Shown: in pieces, positions 9,301-22,200 of the stretch
Numbering within the stretch: the first letter of the stretch is position 1
Layout of the letters: every line of letters begins with the position of its first letter
Assembly: GCA_000708835.1 (NCBI GenBank)
Contig: DF237304.1
Coordinates: forward strand, 1 to 64,000
DNA: 64,000 nucleotides
Direction: 5' to 3'
Source: Klebsormidium nitens
Taxonomy: Eukaryota; Streptophyta; Klebsormidiophyceae; Klebsormidiales; Klebsormidiaceae
The notes under the pieces: model-generated
What the model saw: only the letters and a program-made list of their open reading frames with translations
The model's database searches: none
What the model was told of the DNA's origin: nothing
Translations under genes and position numbers: made by a program

Positions 9301-12300
9301 CCCTGATGTTAGCAAGCTCCGGGAGCTGCGGCGGCTGCAGCGCAAGGTGAAGCTTGATGATGAGGTGGTGGCCGAGCCGGTGCGCACCAAGCTGCGGGAA
9401 CTAGGGGAGGGGAACATTCAGAAAGCGCTGGAGATTCAGACGGCGCGCACGCGTATCAAGTGAGGGAGAAACTTTGAGTGGTTGTGAAAAGTGCGGCTGG
9501 TTCAGTCAGGTCCGAGTAGTGGAGTAAGTGCGGGATACACACAAGGAGTCAGCCCCTGAATGTGTGCAGTACCGGTGTTATTTGGTCAGGTAAACCAGTG
9601 GTCATGGGAAGTGATGCGTGTACCAGAGAAGGCGAGATCTGTGAACGTTGGACTGCGGTTTTATCCAATAGAAAGCAGCTTAACGAGTCATGCTGGATTG
9701 ATTGAATCTTCTGGACCTTGAACAGAGATTGGACATAAAGGTTCTGCTGAGCTACGTAATTCAAGTTTACGTAGTCACTTGGACCACGCCCCTCTCAGCT
9801 AAGCCGTGCTGGTCTCACAACGAAGTGCTGTATTTCCAAGAATTCAATGCACGGAGAGAACCGCCTGCCACCAATCTATATTGACAGGGTTTGAGGAAAT
9901 CTCACCAGATAAGGGCTCCATGATTGGATTGCGGACCTGAGAGTCTGGCACTCCGTTTTGCAGGGACACGGCGGCTGTGTTGCAGAACCTGCGGGACCTG
10001 CTGGCCTATAATAAGCAGCTGGAGGATATACAGAACCAGGAGGATCCGGACAGCATCGTGCCAGGCGTGGGTCCAATCACACTCTCAGGTAAGGCTCGTC
10101 CTGAAAAGCTCACGAGAAGGGCTCCCGAAAGATTTATTGTGCACGATGGCAGCTTGTAGGTTTTGAGACATCCACAAATACTGAATCTGAAAAGCGTCAT
10201 GCTTTACAGGGGATGTTGATAAGAAGGGCGGTGAAGTTGAGTCAAGGGTAGAAGGCAGCAGCAGGCATGATGTAGACTTTTAGGGAGCAAGGGCGGACGT
10301 ATGTTCGCTGATGTTTACTGGCGCGTGGTCTTTACCTTTTGTCTGAGGGGCTAGCGTGGAAGCAGGGCATAATTTGAGATACATACACGTTGCGGGTTTG
10401 CAAGAGCTGTCGGCAGCCCTCTCCTGGCTCGTTTTGTCCGGTGGACAGAACTACCCGGTTGACCATCTAACCATGGGTCATCTCCAAATCGGATCGAAAC
10501 CAGGGGTCTGGTACGCTCGTTTCCCGGAGCCAGTTCCTTTTTGCGTGATATAAAACTACACGTGAAAATGGAACCGTTTGGCGAATCTGGAGTTTCAAGG
10601 GCGTGTCGGCATGAGTTCCTTTGTTGTGTCTGTGCAGGCGGGCAGTACGATTCGGACCGGACGATGAAGGAGCTTAAGGAGCTGTACCGGCAGTACCTGG
10701 GGGAGGCGCTCAACTCGAAAAAGCTGGCGGACGACAAGGTGGGGCACTCGCATGCAAGGATCGCGAATGGTAGTGGGCTGAAGATTGGTCAGTCTACTCA
10801 TTGACCAGACTCGCTACAGGTTGACTTACCGAATTTCCTCAAGCCATTTCCGGCGGGTCAGAGGAAACAAAGTATCATCCTGAGCATGGAGTCCTTCTTT
10901 GCAAAGGTACGCCTGGGAAAAGCGCAGTCAACAGGTCTGAAATCGAAGTCTGGGCAAACTTAACCAAGGATCTAGAGGTGCCGGCGTCTGATATTAAGAT
11001 GGGACGACAGCGCTGTAATAATGGGTCGTCGCCCCCCGTTCCGCGTCTAGGGTCAGCCCGAGACTTGCAGTAGCGCACTCAGCCAAGTCGCCATCCTCGT
11101 TGACTGACCAGGTCTACTGACTCCGTGTATCGCAGGTTGCGGAGCTGGCGCTCCTGAAGAACATCTTCGGGCTGGGCAACAAGGAGGCGGACGCGCTAAC
11201 CATGGAGGTAACCGCGCGGGTTTACCGGCGGCGGCTACGGGCAGCGGTGCAGGACGGGACGCTGGAGGGAGCCGCCAGCAAGGCGGAGTTCTTGGAGGAG
11301 CTGTGCGATGACATCCGGCTGGATCCGGACCAAGCGTTCAAGATCAACGAAGGTCGGCAGCACTTGGTTTTGTTCTTTTCTTGCGTTGCTTTGGAACAAG
11401 TTCGAGCGTTCTAGGTGATTGGTATTGGGGGCTTATGGATGTGCTCTCGGTCTCCGACGTACGAACGTGGTGAAATCGAGAGAGAATTTCATGTTCCTTT
11501 CGAACCCCTTCGGAGTTTCAGAAGTTGGAAACGGCACCACGTCTTGTATCCAGCTCTTTCTGGACGCCAGAAGATATGATTGTCTCGGTATTTGAACTCG
11601 ACCTGCTTACTCACTGTGCAGGCATTTCTGTGCAACACTCTTATGACAGCGTTGATTGTACTCATGACTTGGTTTTGTGCTACAGAGCTTTCAGGGCAGC
11701 AATTGGAGTGCCTGAGGACGACGAGCATCCTGTCCTGGAGGGACAACGAAGGCAAGAAGAAGTCTTCAGGTTCTATCTGGAACAATTTACTTTTCTCCCC
11801 CTCCAGAGATCTACCGGCAGAAGCTGGAGTCGTGCCTGGAGGACAAGAAGCTGGACGACGAGGACGTGAAGGCGCTGCAGCGGTTGCGCGTGCTGCTGTG
11901 TGTGCCCAAGGCCACTGTGGATGCTGCGCACGACGAGCTGTGCGGCAAGATTTTCACGGCGGTAAGCTCCTGCTAGAAGGCTTTCTACTGCAGTGTGTAA
12001 AGCCGTTATGGTTCTTCTTTGGAAAGACTGTGGCCTCGTTCATTGACTACTTCGACTCTCTTCTTGTCTCTGCTCTCAATGACAACGATAAGGAAGGGGA
12101 AAACAGAGAGAGTAACGCTCGTTTTGTTGGTAGGGGAGTCCTATAGGGGCACTTCTCTTACGAGCATCGACTTCATTTATGGAGGAACCTATTATTGCTC
12201 TCGTCCCCTTGCTTTTCGTTCGTCACGACACCAAGCACTGAGCATTCTTCAAACAAGTCTAGATAATGAACGCTGATTAAGCCACCATCTAAGAATCCCG

Positions 12301-15300
12301 TCTAACTCGAGACTGTCTCTGGTCGAGTCTTGGAATGCTATGAGTGCAAGGACCCGTCGATCAAATGGCCCCGCTTGTGCGTTGATCACACCGTCGTCAG
12401 CATCTGTAAAGCTTATTGCTGCTATGACGGGTAAACCTCGATAAAGGACCGCGGTTCGCTCTCTTAATACGTCCTTTCTCCAGCGAGTCGAAGACCCCAG
12501 TGTGCGCTGCAAACTTTTCCAAAGGCCCCATCTGAGAGCTATTTGAAGCCCTGGACTTTTCATCCCTGACGTGCTTGTGTGCTGCAGGTCATCGACGAGG
12601 CCCTGTCCGAGAGCATCGACGCCGTCACTCCCCATGCGCTGGACCTGGTGCACAACTCGAAGCAGAATTTGCGGCTGGATCAGGACATGGCAGTCAACAT
12701 CCTCAGCAGAGCGGTGAGCGGGCTTCTTGGTAGTCACAGGTCGAAACACTTTGAGTTCAACTTTCACAGAAGCTTAAACTCTGGTTTCAGAGATTCGGAG
12801 GGGTGGTTGGAAGTCCAGTCAACGTTAAGAAAGCCTTGTTTGATTCCAATGGAGTCATCGTGTTGGGGAGGAATGGTCTTGCCTTTCCAGGCTGCGCTTG
12901 TCGCTGATCAAGATAAGCACCACTTGGTCTTTGTTCTTGATTGCTTTGGTGCTTTTTGAGTTGCCTCTGGCCTGCACAAACGACTGCAGTCCCGGCTTTC
13001 TCGACATAAGGCCTTTAAGGCACAGATTTCCGTAACAGCAGCAAAGCAATGAAGGACGTTCTGACTCTTGATTTTTTGCAGGTTCGTGCCATCTTTTTGT
13101 CGTACATCAAGCGCGCTCGTGCGCAGCCCAACCGGCTGGAGACGGCCAAGGAGCTCAAGAAGATGGTCTTCTTCAGCAACATGGTCGTGCGGCCGCTGCT
13201 CGAGGACGTCAAGGGCCAGAAGATCGACATCCAGGCGGAGCTGAAGGCGCTGGAAGCGGTGAGCGTTTGTGCAGTTTTGTCTTCCTATCTATAAGCCAAA
13301 CCTCCCTGTTTTTTAGACAAAGTCCTTCACTGCGTATCTAGAAGGGATTTTTTAAACCGTCACAAATACTCTTGACATTCGACATCCAGGCGGAGCTGAA
13401 GGCGCTGGAAGCGCTGAGCCTTTGCGCCCTTTTGTTTGCTTCTTGAGCTTGATTGTTTCCCTTGCGCATACGGAAGCCTCTGAAGTGTTCATAGAAGAGC
13501 TTTGAAGATTGACATTCAGGCGGAGCTCAAGGCGCTTAAAACGGTGAGCCTCTGCCGTTTGCTTTGCTTGTAGAACAGCGCTCTCCAAAAAGAAGAATCT
13601 GCGCCATTGTGCCGGTCTGTCAGGATTCGTAGTCCCATCATTTCATGTCCCACGAAGCGCCTGACGAGGCCGGGGGGGGACGATTGTCCGAAATGGGTAT
13701 TGCGCACCGGTTTTTTTGTCTTCCCTCTCTGGTAATCGATCGTCGACACTGATAATGATTCACACTGGTACGTTCTACAAAACCCCCAGATGATGATTGG
13801 AGAAGCCCGGCGAAGACAAACCATTTCCACTCACTCCGCCAGTCAGTCAGGGGCCTTTGCAGTTTTGCCATTTTCCAATTGTCAGCTGGGATCCCCCGCT
13901 GGGATCCCCCGCACGACGCTGCCTTAGCATGTTGATTCGAAACCATTCTTCTCAGCTGTTTCTTGCGATCTGACCGCCTCTCGGTGCAAAGCTTCGGATA
14001 TCAAAAAGTCCTGATTCACATCATTGTCCCTTCTCCGAGGCGCCCAAGGAGGACGAGGAAGAGAAGTTCCTGGAAGAGACCGATGAGGAGAAGGGCCCTT
14101 TCCAGCTTCCTCCGCAAGTCGTGACCTTTGCTCCTCCACAATCAAATCAGATTTGCCAGCTCTTTCTTCTGTGAACTGACCGCCTGTTCCTCTCCCTACT
14201 TCCAGGCGCGCCCGAGCAGGACAAGGAAGGTTGACCCTTCGGGTCCCCCTGCGAATAAGAGCGTCGGAACTTTCTTACAGTTCTCAGCTGTTCTCAGCCG
14301 TTCCTTCACAATCTACCCACCCCTCAACCTTAGGTTCCTAGCAACTCAATACTGTGAAGTAAGTATACTCAAATTCTATTCTTTTCCTCTGTTCCAGGCG
14401 CCCGAGGAGGAGGAAGAGGAAGAGGAGATCCTGGAGGAAACCGACGAGGAGAAGGCCCTCCCCAGCTCCCTCCGCAAGTCGCTGGTCGCCGCCAAGCGCG
14501 AGCAGCGCAAGGCGCAGAAGGGCAAGGGCGGAACCATGAAGGCCCAGAAGGACATCAACGTGAAGGACGAACTGGAGCTGCCGTACCGCCAAGAACTGTA
14601 CCGTGGGTTCCTGCTTTACTGCCTGTCCGGGGACGTGGTCACGCTGCCGCTGGGCGCGCAGATCGTGATCGACCGCGACGAGAGCGAGTTCGTCCGGCTC
14701 GCGCAGCTGGGCGACATCCTGGGGCTGTCGCCGGCGGACGTGTCGGGGGTGCACAAGGGCCTCGCGGAGCAGGTCGGTGTCACATGCTGTTTTACATCGC
14801 TGCTTTTTGGCATGTCGGTTCGTTATCTCCGCCAAGAACTTCAATCGGCGCTCCCGCCTTGTGGAGAGGCAATTGTTACGAATGTTATGACACCTTCACA
14901 TGTGTGTTCCTTATCAAGCAAAGGACGTTATGTTTATGCTCAAAGGGGCGTCTGACATCCATATTACGGCGGGTTTCGGCCGCAGGAAGAAATCTGACCT
15001 TTTATTTATGCATGCATTATGCCTTTGCCCCTTCTTTTCCCTCAATCTACGTTTGGATGTTGGCGCGTCTCCCTGTGGAAGCATGACGGCCTAGCGTGAC
15101 AGAGTGGTCTGAAAATCCTCGGCGCCTTCCTTACCCTTTTTCTTCTCGAGTTCGTCACAGTAGAGCATTCCTTTTGGGCGTTTCGTTCCACCAGGAAGTT
15201 GTTATCCAGATTTCGCATCTTTACATCCCTCCTGCATTATACATTGTACATGTTTTTCTCCCGAAGAACGTGCTGACAGTCGCTTTTCCCCCGATGTCTG

Positions 15301-18041
15301 CGCAGGCGCTCCGTACGAACGCGGAGCTCGCACAAGCGTTCCGCACGACTGAGCGAGGGCATGCTGAAGCCCGAGAAGATGGAACAGTCGGGCAAGCTGC
15401 GTAGCATCTGCACCAGACCTTTGCAGACGATTGTTCCCTTCATTGCTGACGTCAGCATATTCCTATCCCCTGCAGGCGTTCCGCACGAACGCGCAGAACA
15501 TTTTGAGCGAGGGCATGCTGACGCCCGAGAAGATGGAGCGGCTGACGAAACTGCGCGAGCAGCTGGGCCTCACCGAGGAGATGGCTAACGCCGTCATCCG
15601 CTCCATCACCGCCTCCAAAATGGTCTCCGGCGTCGATTCCGCGATCGCGAGCGGCAAGCTCACCATCAAGGACGTGCGCGGCTTCCGGGAGTCTGGGGTT
15701 GACATTGACAGCATGGTGAGACCTGGAAGTCGATCTGCCGTGAAGTTTCTTGACGATCTGATTTTCGGTTTGGAAGCTTTGCCAAAGGGGGATAGTGAGC
15801 GGCAAAGGTCACCATCAAGGATGTGCGCAGCTTTCTGGGAGTCAGGGGTCGACATTGAGAGCATGGTAGCATTTGTAACACTGGGTTCTAGGTGCGTTTA
15901 AAGCCGATAGTTGCTGCTGTGCCGCCACAAGCAGCTGAGGCTGCTTCTACAACCTTCCAATTGCGGCGTCCGTTCTACTTCTGGAGTTGCTCGTTCCGTC
16001 ATGCCACTTTCCCAGTCGCTTTTGATGTCTTGAACAAGCTGGCCCACTATTCAAGGAGCCATTTCGTTGAGTGCCCGTAGAATTCCGAAACTCTTTGTTT
16101 GATATGTGCGCTTGACGGTGTCTTTTCAAGTTTCAAATCTGCTGTGGACCATTTTGTGCGGGGACCGACTTTCTACTTTCCATTGCAACAGGTAAACAAG
16201 GAGCTGCGCATGAAGATGTACAAGAAGCACATTGAGACCCTGCTCTCCTCCGGCACCGGCATCTTCGACGAGACCGAGGTCTACGAGACGCTCCCGAACA
16301 ACCTGGGGCTCGACGTCGCGCGCGTGAAGAAGCTGGCGCAGGTGAGTCAGCAGTACTGCTAGATACTGCTCTGATATTGCTCTGACAAGGCTCTGGTATT
16401 GCTTTGGTATTACCTCAATGTTATGTCGAGTTGCATCAATAAACCCGGGACTACACAAACTGGAGTCCTAAACACGTGATTAGCATGCTCCGCACCCGTA
16501 CTCACCCTAGGCCCCAAATCCAACCACACCCGTCCCCCGGGCACTGACCTAATTAAACATACCGTGAACTGAAACACAAAACTTAATTCTGTAACCTTAT
16601 GTAGCCCAAAGGTAAAGCGTAAACCCAAGGTACCCATTGCCAACTGAAACCGACACGTGTGTTGCGCAGGACCTCGCGAAGGAACGCAAGCGCGGCGCGC
16701 TTGTGCAGTCAATCTCGCTTTTGCGCCAGAAGCGGCAGAAGGAGCTCGCAGCCGAGGTCCGGAACCTGATTGCAGCGGACCGCGCAGCGCCGGATGCAAA
16801 AGCGGAGTGGGGCGTGCAGGTAAGCGCATACAGTTTTTGGTTTCCAATTTCTCGTTTTCTGACTAGTTTGTTTTAACGATAGACTTCACCAAATTCTGAG
16901 ACAGCAAACGCGCGGCGCCGGACGCCAAAGCGAAGTGGGGTTTTAGAGTGTCAGTATGTCGAGCGTTAGTTTTCTTGGCTTTGAGTTGGGTCGTCAAGCG
17001 CGGCGAGCTTGTGCTTTGATCTTGGTATCGCACGACAAGTGTCAAACGATTTGTCGCATAGTCTTAGGATTGTCGCAGAGAATGGCGCTGAAAGCCAAGG
17101 CGGAATGAGGGGTGCAGTTGCGCATCGCGGAAGGCTAGGTTTCAGGCTTTCCCGTCTCTAATTCCTTTGAAGAAGTCCAAGTGTGACGCAGTTGGAAAGT
17201 CAATGGGGAGGCACCACGAAGTGCAAACTCTTGTTGCGGCAAAGTCTCCAGACTTGACTGCAGCCGTCTGCGGGTGGTTGGATGAAAGCTGGGTCAAATT
17301 GAGCAGTCAGCTTTTGGGCTTTGGCGTTTAGCACTCTGTGATTCTGTTCGGTTCTGAACCAAAGTCCCTTGAAAGTGTTTCCGACGGAGTAACCAAATCA
17401 TAGGCAAGTGCAGTCAGTTTATCAACATTTCGCTGTTTACCTAGACTGATGGGGCGTCCTGGTGGCCCTTTCCGGATCTGAAAATCTCATGGTTTCGCAA
17501 TTTCGGGCGATGTCTCTGCTTTTTGTAACGAGCTTAGGTTTCGACGCTCAGTGCACGGCAGTGCATGCAGAAAAGATTGTCATCAAGCATGTGCATCCGT
17601 CATGGTAAACTTAGATTGAGACGCGAAAGCGTGTTTAAGGTGCATCTTGCACCTGCACCTTTGACATTTCAAAGCTTGACGTCTTGTCTTACAACAAGGC
17701 ACTTCATTCTGTATAAGAAGATGAATTGCACTTTTTACTTTGGACGACTTCTTTCCTTCGACCATTTTGGGATATGTTGAATGGCTTCTTCGCAGCGATT
17801 CAGGCTGCAAGAGGATGCTTCTTGTCATCGAAATATTCATTGACTTGAAGTTCCGTTCCTGCAGGACGAGTTACTGGACTTGTACGGTGTCTTTTTGAGT
17901 GAGAAACCAACGGACGAGGAGAAACAAAGATTAGCCCGGATCTTGAAAATCGACGACGACACAGCGAAAAGGTTAGACGAAGTCGTGAAGTCAGGGAATT
18001 TCGAACTTGCAGAGGTGGAAGACGACAATAGCATCTTCTAG
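6326..18041 (+). CDS. TIC110: TIC110, chloroplast inner-envelope import protein
   Basis: TIC110 is the large stromal scaffold of the TIC translocon, binding incoming preproteins and stromal chaperones. Exons: 6326-6909, 7158-7217, 7725-7848, 8294-8362, 8768-8930, 9300-9459, 9964-10088, 10638-10738, 11136-11352, 11807-11961, 12588-12713, 13082-13258, 14398-14772, 15476-15715, 16192-16341, 16670-16819, 17865-18041. They join in frame to 1050 aa, close to the 1016 aa of Arabidopsis. Residues 1-80 are an Arg/Ser/Thr-rich transit peptide. Two hydrophobic helices at about 116-137 and 141-160 anchor the protein. The remainder is helical, with family motifs YLTSILPPGNENLKGDEVEKI, LLPWKRSF, LKNIFGLG, a Glu-rich acidic run opening exon 13, and SSGTGIFDETEVYETLP. 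Exons 12, 13, 14 and 16 have decayed partial copies in adjoining introns. Identification is firm; single splice sites may be off by a few bases. Confidence 0.96.
10820..10906 (+). other. Candidate TIC110 cassette exon (29 codons)
   Basis: An 87-base open segment starts after tcgctacag and ends before gtacgc. It is phase 0 at both ends, inside the intron between coding exons 8 and 9. It would add 29 residues between LADDK and VAELALLKN, where the family normally has none, so I leave it out of the main model. Confidence 0.25.
13370..13560 (+). repeat. Two shadow copies of the TIC110 exon 12 3' end
   Basis: The exon 12 end plus donor (about 13223-13275) recurs at about 13376-13432 and 13503-13555, both inside the next intron. 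The first has the donor changed to ctgagc; the second keeps gtgagc but has several substitutions. Confidence 0.85.
14035..14245 (+). repeat. Two shadow copies of the TIC110 exon 13 5' end
   Basis: The start of exon 13 (acidic run, then the ETDEEKALPSSLRKS coding part) is echoed at about 14039-14130, and a shorter version at about 14205-14240 follows ttccaggcg. Both lie in the intron before the intact exon at 14398 and carry indels. Confidence 0.8.
15296..15415 (+). repeat. Shadow copy of the TIC110 exon 14 5' end
   Basis: The acceptor plus the first part of exon 14 (gcaggcgttccgcacgaacg) is echoed from about 15301 to 15410, with substitutions and a short insertion, about 175 bp upstream of the functional exon. 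Confidence 0.85.
15785..15872 (+). repeat. Shadow copy of the TIC110 exon 14 3' end
   Basis: The last 70 or so bases of exon 14, ending gacattgagagcatg before a gtagca donor-like site, recur downstream of the intact exon. An extra base after the first codons breaks the frame. Confidence 0.85.
16900..17125 (+). repeat. Two shadow copies of the TIC110 exon 16 3' end
   Basis: The exon 16 end (gcgccggatgcaaaagcgga) recurs at about 16905-16945, and more weakly at about 17080-17120 with a retained gggtgcag. A third, very weak echo may lie near 17262-17300. Confidence 0.7.
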
Positions 18042-18767
18042 AACCGACTTTTTTACCGTATTGGAATGCCTTGAGGCACCTTCCCTAGCAGTCTTAAGTG
18101 TCACCGTCATCCATGTCTAATCCACTTCGATAGCAACGGTCTAAATCTGGCCTCCATCAGCCAGCGCTTGCAGACAAGTCCAATGCATTCCGTGACGGCC
18201 TTATTCATCAATAGCGGCAACCGTCAGGTAGACAGTCTGTTCTCCAGTTTGCAACAGGCCATGCACATGCATGATCATGCTCGAGCACTGCCTGGCATGC
18301 ATCCGAGCGCGGTAACCACCAAATGGACTGTAACAAAATCAGCTAGGGACGTTCTAAGTTCTAGGAGGTCATGTACACGCGCGCTATGTCCGCGCCTAGA
18401 TAGACCGGAACATGCATCGGATCGATGCATGTGGATACGTTAGTACACGTCGGGCCTAGCTAGCTGAACGGTCCACTCAATCGGGCCCTTGCAGAACAGA
18501 GCTCTCATGTGCGATGTCATGATCAAAAACATTCTGGCTTTGAACTGTCGCACTAAGTTGACCATGCCCTCCTCGGCGCTCTTACATGCAAACCATGGAT
18601 GATTAGCTATATAGAATATGCATGGTGTTAGGCGTCGATCATTGCATGGGACACCTGACATGTTCAACGTCCAAATTGGCCGGATGTTAACACTCCATGA
18701 TTTGAAAGCGCGTCATGGGTGCATCACGATTTGCTGAATGTGATGGCTTTTGCCAGAAGAAACCGCC
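18042..18767. other. Intergenic, TIC110 to U6
   Basis: No gene seen. Several catgcatg-type palindromes occur, including a 10-bp-arm hairpin at 18410-18432. It holds the 3' ends of TIC110 and of the converging U6 gene. Confidence 0.6.
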
Positions 18768-18869
18768 AAAAAATTTGGACCATTTCTCGATTTGTGCGTG
18801 TCATCCTTGCGCAGGGGCCATGCTAATCTTCTCTGTATCTTTCCAATTTTATCAAGTGTTCCGAAGAAC
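18768..18869 (-). ncRNA. U6: U6 spliceosomal snRNA
   Basis: On the minus strand this 102-base segment carries the nearly invariant U6 core: ATACAGAGA (at 18838-18830), AGATTAGCATGGCCCCTGCG, then ATGACACGCACAAATCG and a 3' oligo-T. The RNA begins GTTCTTCGGAAC, a 5' stem-loop with a different stem from the usual plant GTCCCTTCGGGGAC but still fully paired. The run of six T (18773-18768) ends the gene as a pol III terminator. U6 forms part of the catalytic centre of the spliceosome, and length and sequence match plant U6. Confidence 0.95.
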
Positions 18870-18888
18870 GGCATACGTTTTGAGTACG

Positions 18889-18936
18889 CTGCCTATAAAC
18901 CTTCTTTCACCGAAAATTTATCTTGTGGGCCCTAGG
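18889..18936 (-). promoter_or_regulatory. U6 pol III promoter: TATA box and USE-like element
   Basis: On the minus strand a TTTATAGG box lies at 18899-18892, about 23-30 bases before the U6 start. A USE-like GGGCCCACAAG at about 18933-18923 sits roughly 25-30 bases further up; it shares CCCACA with the plant USE. TATA plus USE is the plant snRNA promoter plan. Confidence 0.6.
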
Positions 18937-19267
18937 AGCAAGAGCTCAAAGATCCACGCGATCGTCGATGCGACTCTGAGTTCGCCTCCTCACCGTCGAT
19001 GGACGTTTTGCACCGGCTTGGACTACGACCGCTTCGCGCCAATATTGCTCAAAACTTGGAAGGAACTGGTCAGCTTTCTAAGTTTGCAAGTTGCATCGAG
19101 CAGTGGCCACTTGCAGGGATTAAAAGCGCGGATCCAACTTTCAAGACAAGGTCTGTAGCAATCACCGAGCAACAGGGAGGGAGAGGAAGTGTTGTCAGAA
19201 GATTGCGTACTTGCTTCGAGCTCGACACGCTAAATCAGGCCTGATCTTCTGGAAAAGCAGCCTACAG

Positions 19268-22200
19268 ATGGCGTCTCCAATGGACGTCGATGAACCAGGC
19301 CCATCGGGACCTTCGCAGAGGGACAAAGGGAAGGGAAAAGTAGGAGGGCCCTCTTGGCAGGAGAAGGGAAAGGGAGTGGTCAGGGAAGGCGCCAGAGGAG
19401 ACGGGGTTTGGGTAGAGAAGTACCGGCCCAAAGCGCTAAGTGATGTTGCAGCACATCGTGACATCATCGACACAAGTAAGTCTCCTGCTTGCTAATTTAC
19501 ACGTCCATCTTTATGCTTTTTGCGAACTTATGATTTGTGTGCAAAGTTTGCTGTTGAAGCTTCTGGTACTCCTTCAGTTGGTTCAGGATGCACCAGAATG
19601 CGGGCACAGTGATTGTCGGCAAAGTGCTCTTACAAGTAGGCACTTTGTCGTCAGCCTCTGCTCAAGGGTAAATTCTGCATGCATTCGTCAGAGTCTTCAG
19701 CCGCCAAGTACCTCCCAAAGCAACTTTCTTTTGCCGCAAGCAGTGCTGCTTGTGCATTGATTGCTGCTATCTAGCAGCAGCCCCCACCAAAGTAGAAATT
19801 CTGCTTCTGCAGATTTTACTGGAAAGAGTTGTTTGCATAGCATCAGCTTCTGACACCGACCAAGGACCAGGGAAACGCTTCAAGGCGCCCGTTCAACAAT
19901 GGCAAGACGGTCTGCACCATTATTTTGCTACTGCGTCTGTTTGTTATCCACGAATCTAAAGGCTGTCCACATTTGCATGACATCATTGCAGTTAGCCGGC
20001 TGACAAAGGAGAACCGGCTGCCGCACCTGCTGTTGTACGGCCCTCCTGGAACTGGGAAAACGTCCACCATTCTCGCGGTTGCGAGACAGCTGTATGGCGC
20101 GAAGGACTATCAAAACATGACCCTGGAGCTGAACGCGTCAGACGACAGGGGCATCGACGTTGTTAGGCAGCAGATACAGGACTTTGCTAGCACGCGGAAC
20201 ATGTTCGGGTAAGTATTGCATTGATCAAACCATGCGATGGCCCATCTGTGGTCCTCTGATTCGAGCAGTTACACCTCAATTGATACATGGTATCTAATGC
20301 ACATACCTGGTACGTTCTCAGATGGAGCGAAGTGTGTGCGCGTGCGTGTGCTTGGACTAAAGATGCAGGGCTGGAAACACGGTGATTTTGGTCGACCCAG
20401 AAACATAACTGTAGACACGGTTTTCAGTTGACCAGGAATGTAGAAGTGCAATTTGATGCTGGCTGGTGTCAGTGGTTGGAACTTTCCACATGAAGATTTC
20501 AGGTGCTTCAGCAGCAATCCTCGACCGCTTGAGACAAGTAGTGTTTGGGGCATAAGTACAACGCATTGCTCTTCCTTCAAATGTTTGAGTTCAGACTTTG
20601 AAGCTGTGCCATCGTTCCTGTTCAGGTTTCGGACTGTGACATTAGTCCTAACGTTCTCATTAGACATGGGGAAAGGCAACTCTTTTCGTGCTTTGAAAAG
20701 TGTGCCTCTACAGCTCACTCTGAGCATTGCCCGAACCGATGTGAAACTGTCTGTCGTGAGCTGCCCCAGTATGCAATCTAAGATCTTTGCGCCCTGTAGG
20801 TGCAACAAAGAACCTCAGCGCCCTAGAGGTTCATCAAGAAGTTATTATTCTCTACTCTTTTGATTGATGTCTTCCTATTTGGCGAGGAACCTGCTCCCAC
20901 TGTCGAAAGCAATGAAGCGTCACTCGTTTTCGTTACCAAGACGTAAGCTGCACGCATGAGCAGCTTGAGACTTCGCTTCGCTTTATGGCCTGCTCGCTCC
21001 CTAACGGCGCCCTAATACTGCAATCAATTTAGACATTAGGATCAGCAGACCAATCGCCTTTTACCTGTCATATTTATGTCACTAAATATACATCCAAACT
21101 ACTGTCTTAATATCGTACCTATTGTCTGGTTCTCAAATCACTTTTTTGTACTCAAATTCTACCTTGGTACTTGAATAACCAAAGTATGTGTCACTCTGCA
21201 GCTCTGGGTTCAAACTGGTCATCTTGGACGAGGCCGATGCCATGACCAAGGACGCCCAGTTCTCGCTACGACGAGGTGAGCCCTGTGTTCCTCTTTCAAC
21301 GCTATAAGATGCAATAGGCTGCATAATGTCCTTCTCAAATCAACCGGACGAATTCACCTCTTAACAAATGATCTCCTAAAAAAATACTGAGTGGTAGTGA
21401 CGATCTTGAAGTAGAAGTCAGACGATCCATTTCAATTCGAAGAGCCCTTTTCTTCTCTTCCTCGCGATACTCTCCTTAGCCTGGAGTAAGTGTATAGTTG
21501 ATGTCATTGCACAATAAAACTGGAGGTGTCCAAGTCAATGCCGTTCTATCCTTCTGTCTGAGAATTGTCTTCCCTTGTTTGGTAAGGGATGCTGGAGGAA
21601 GGCAAACATGACCATCAGCCGCTGAGATTCGGATTTCACATGGGCAATTTCCAAAGAGTCTGGATTGTTCGTGGTTTATCTGCAGTCATCGAGAAGTACA
21701 CTCGAAACACCCGCTTCTGCCTGATTTGCAACTACGTCAGCAAGATCATCCCTGCGCTCCAGTCCCGCTGCACCCGCTTCCGGTTTGCGCCCCTCCATGC
21801 AGAACATGTTACGGAAAGGCTACAGCACATTGTCAACGAGGAAAGGTGAGGCTGTTTGATCTTTCTTCATTGAGGAGTACTTCCCTCTGCACGCTATGCT
21901 TTTCTTCATCAGGGCTGATCTGCGGACTCCTGGAAAGAGCGGATCGTTCATTCTTTGAAACTAGACACAAACGATTGGGAATCTTGTAGGACTGTGTTGC
22001 AGTGGTACCTTATTATTTTTCCAACAGGCTGATGCCGCGATTGCAGTCACTCCCGGTTGTAATACCTAGTAGGTGCTTAAAGGCAACGGGTGGAAAGTAC
22101 CAGGACAAGACGGGTGAAGTCGATGATTTTTAGACTAAGGGTGAGACCCGTAAAAGTTCGATACGATAACGGGAAACCAATACTTCAAAACTCTTCAAAA

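Noticed and set aside
18715-19158. 147-aa plus-strand ORF over the U6 gene
   Set aside because: It runs antisense through U6 and has no protein-family features.
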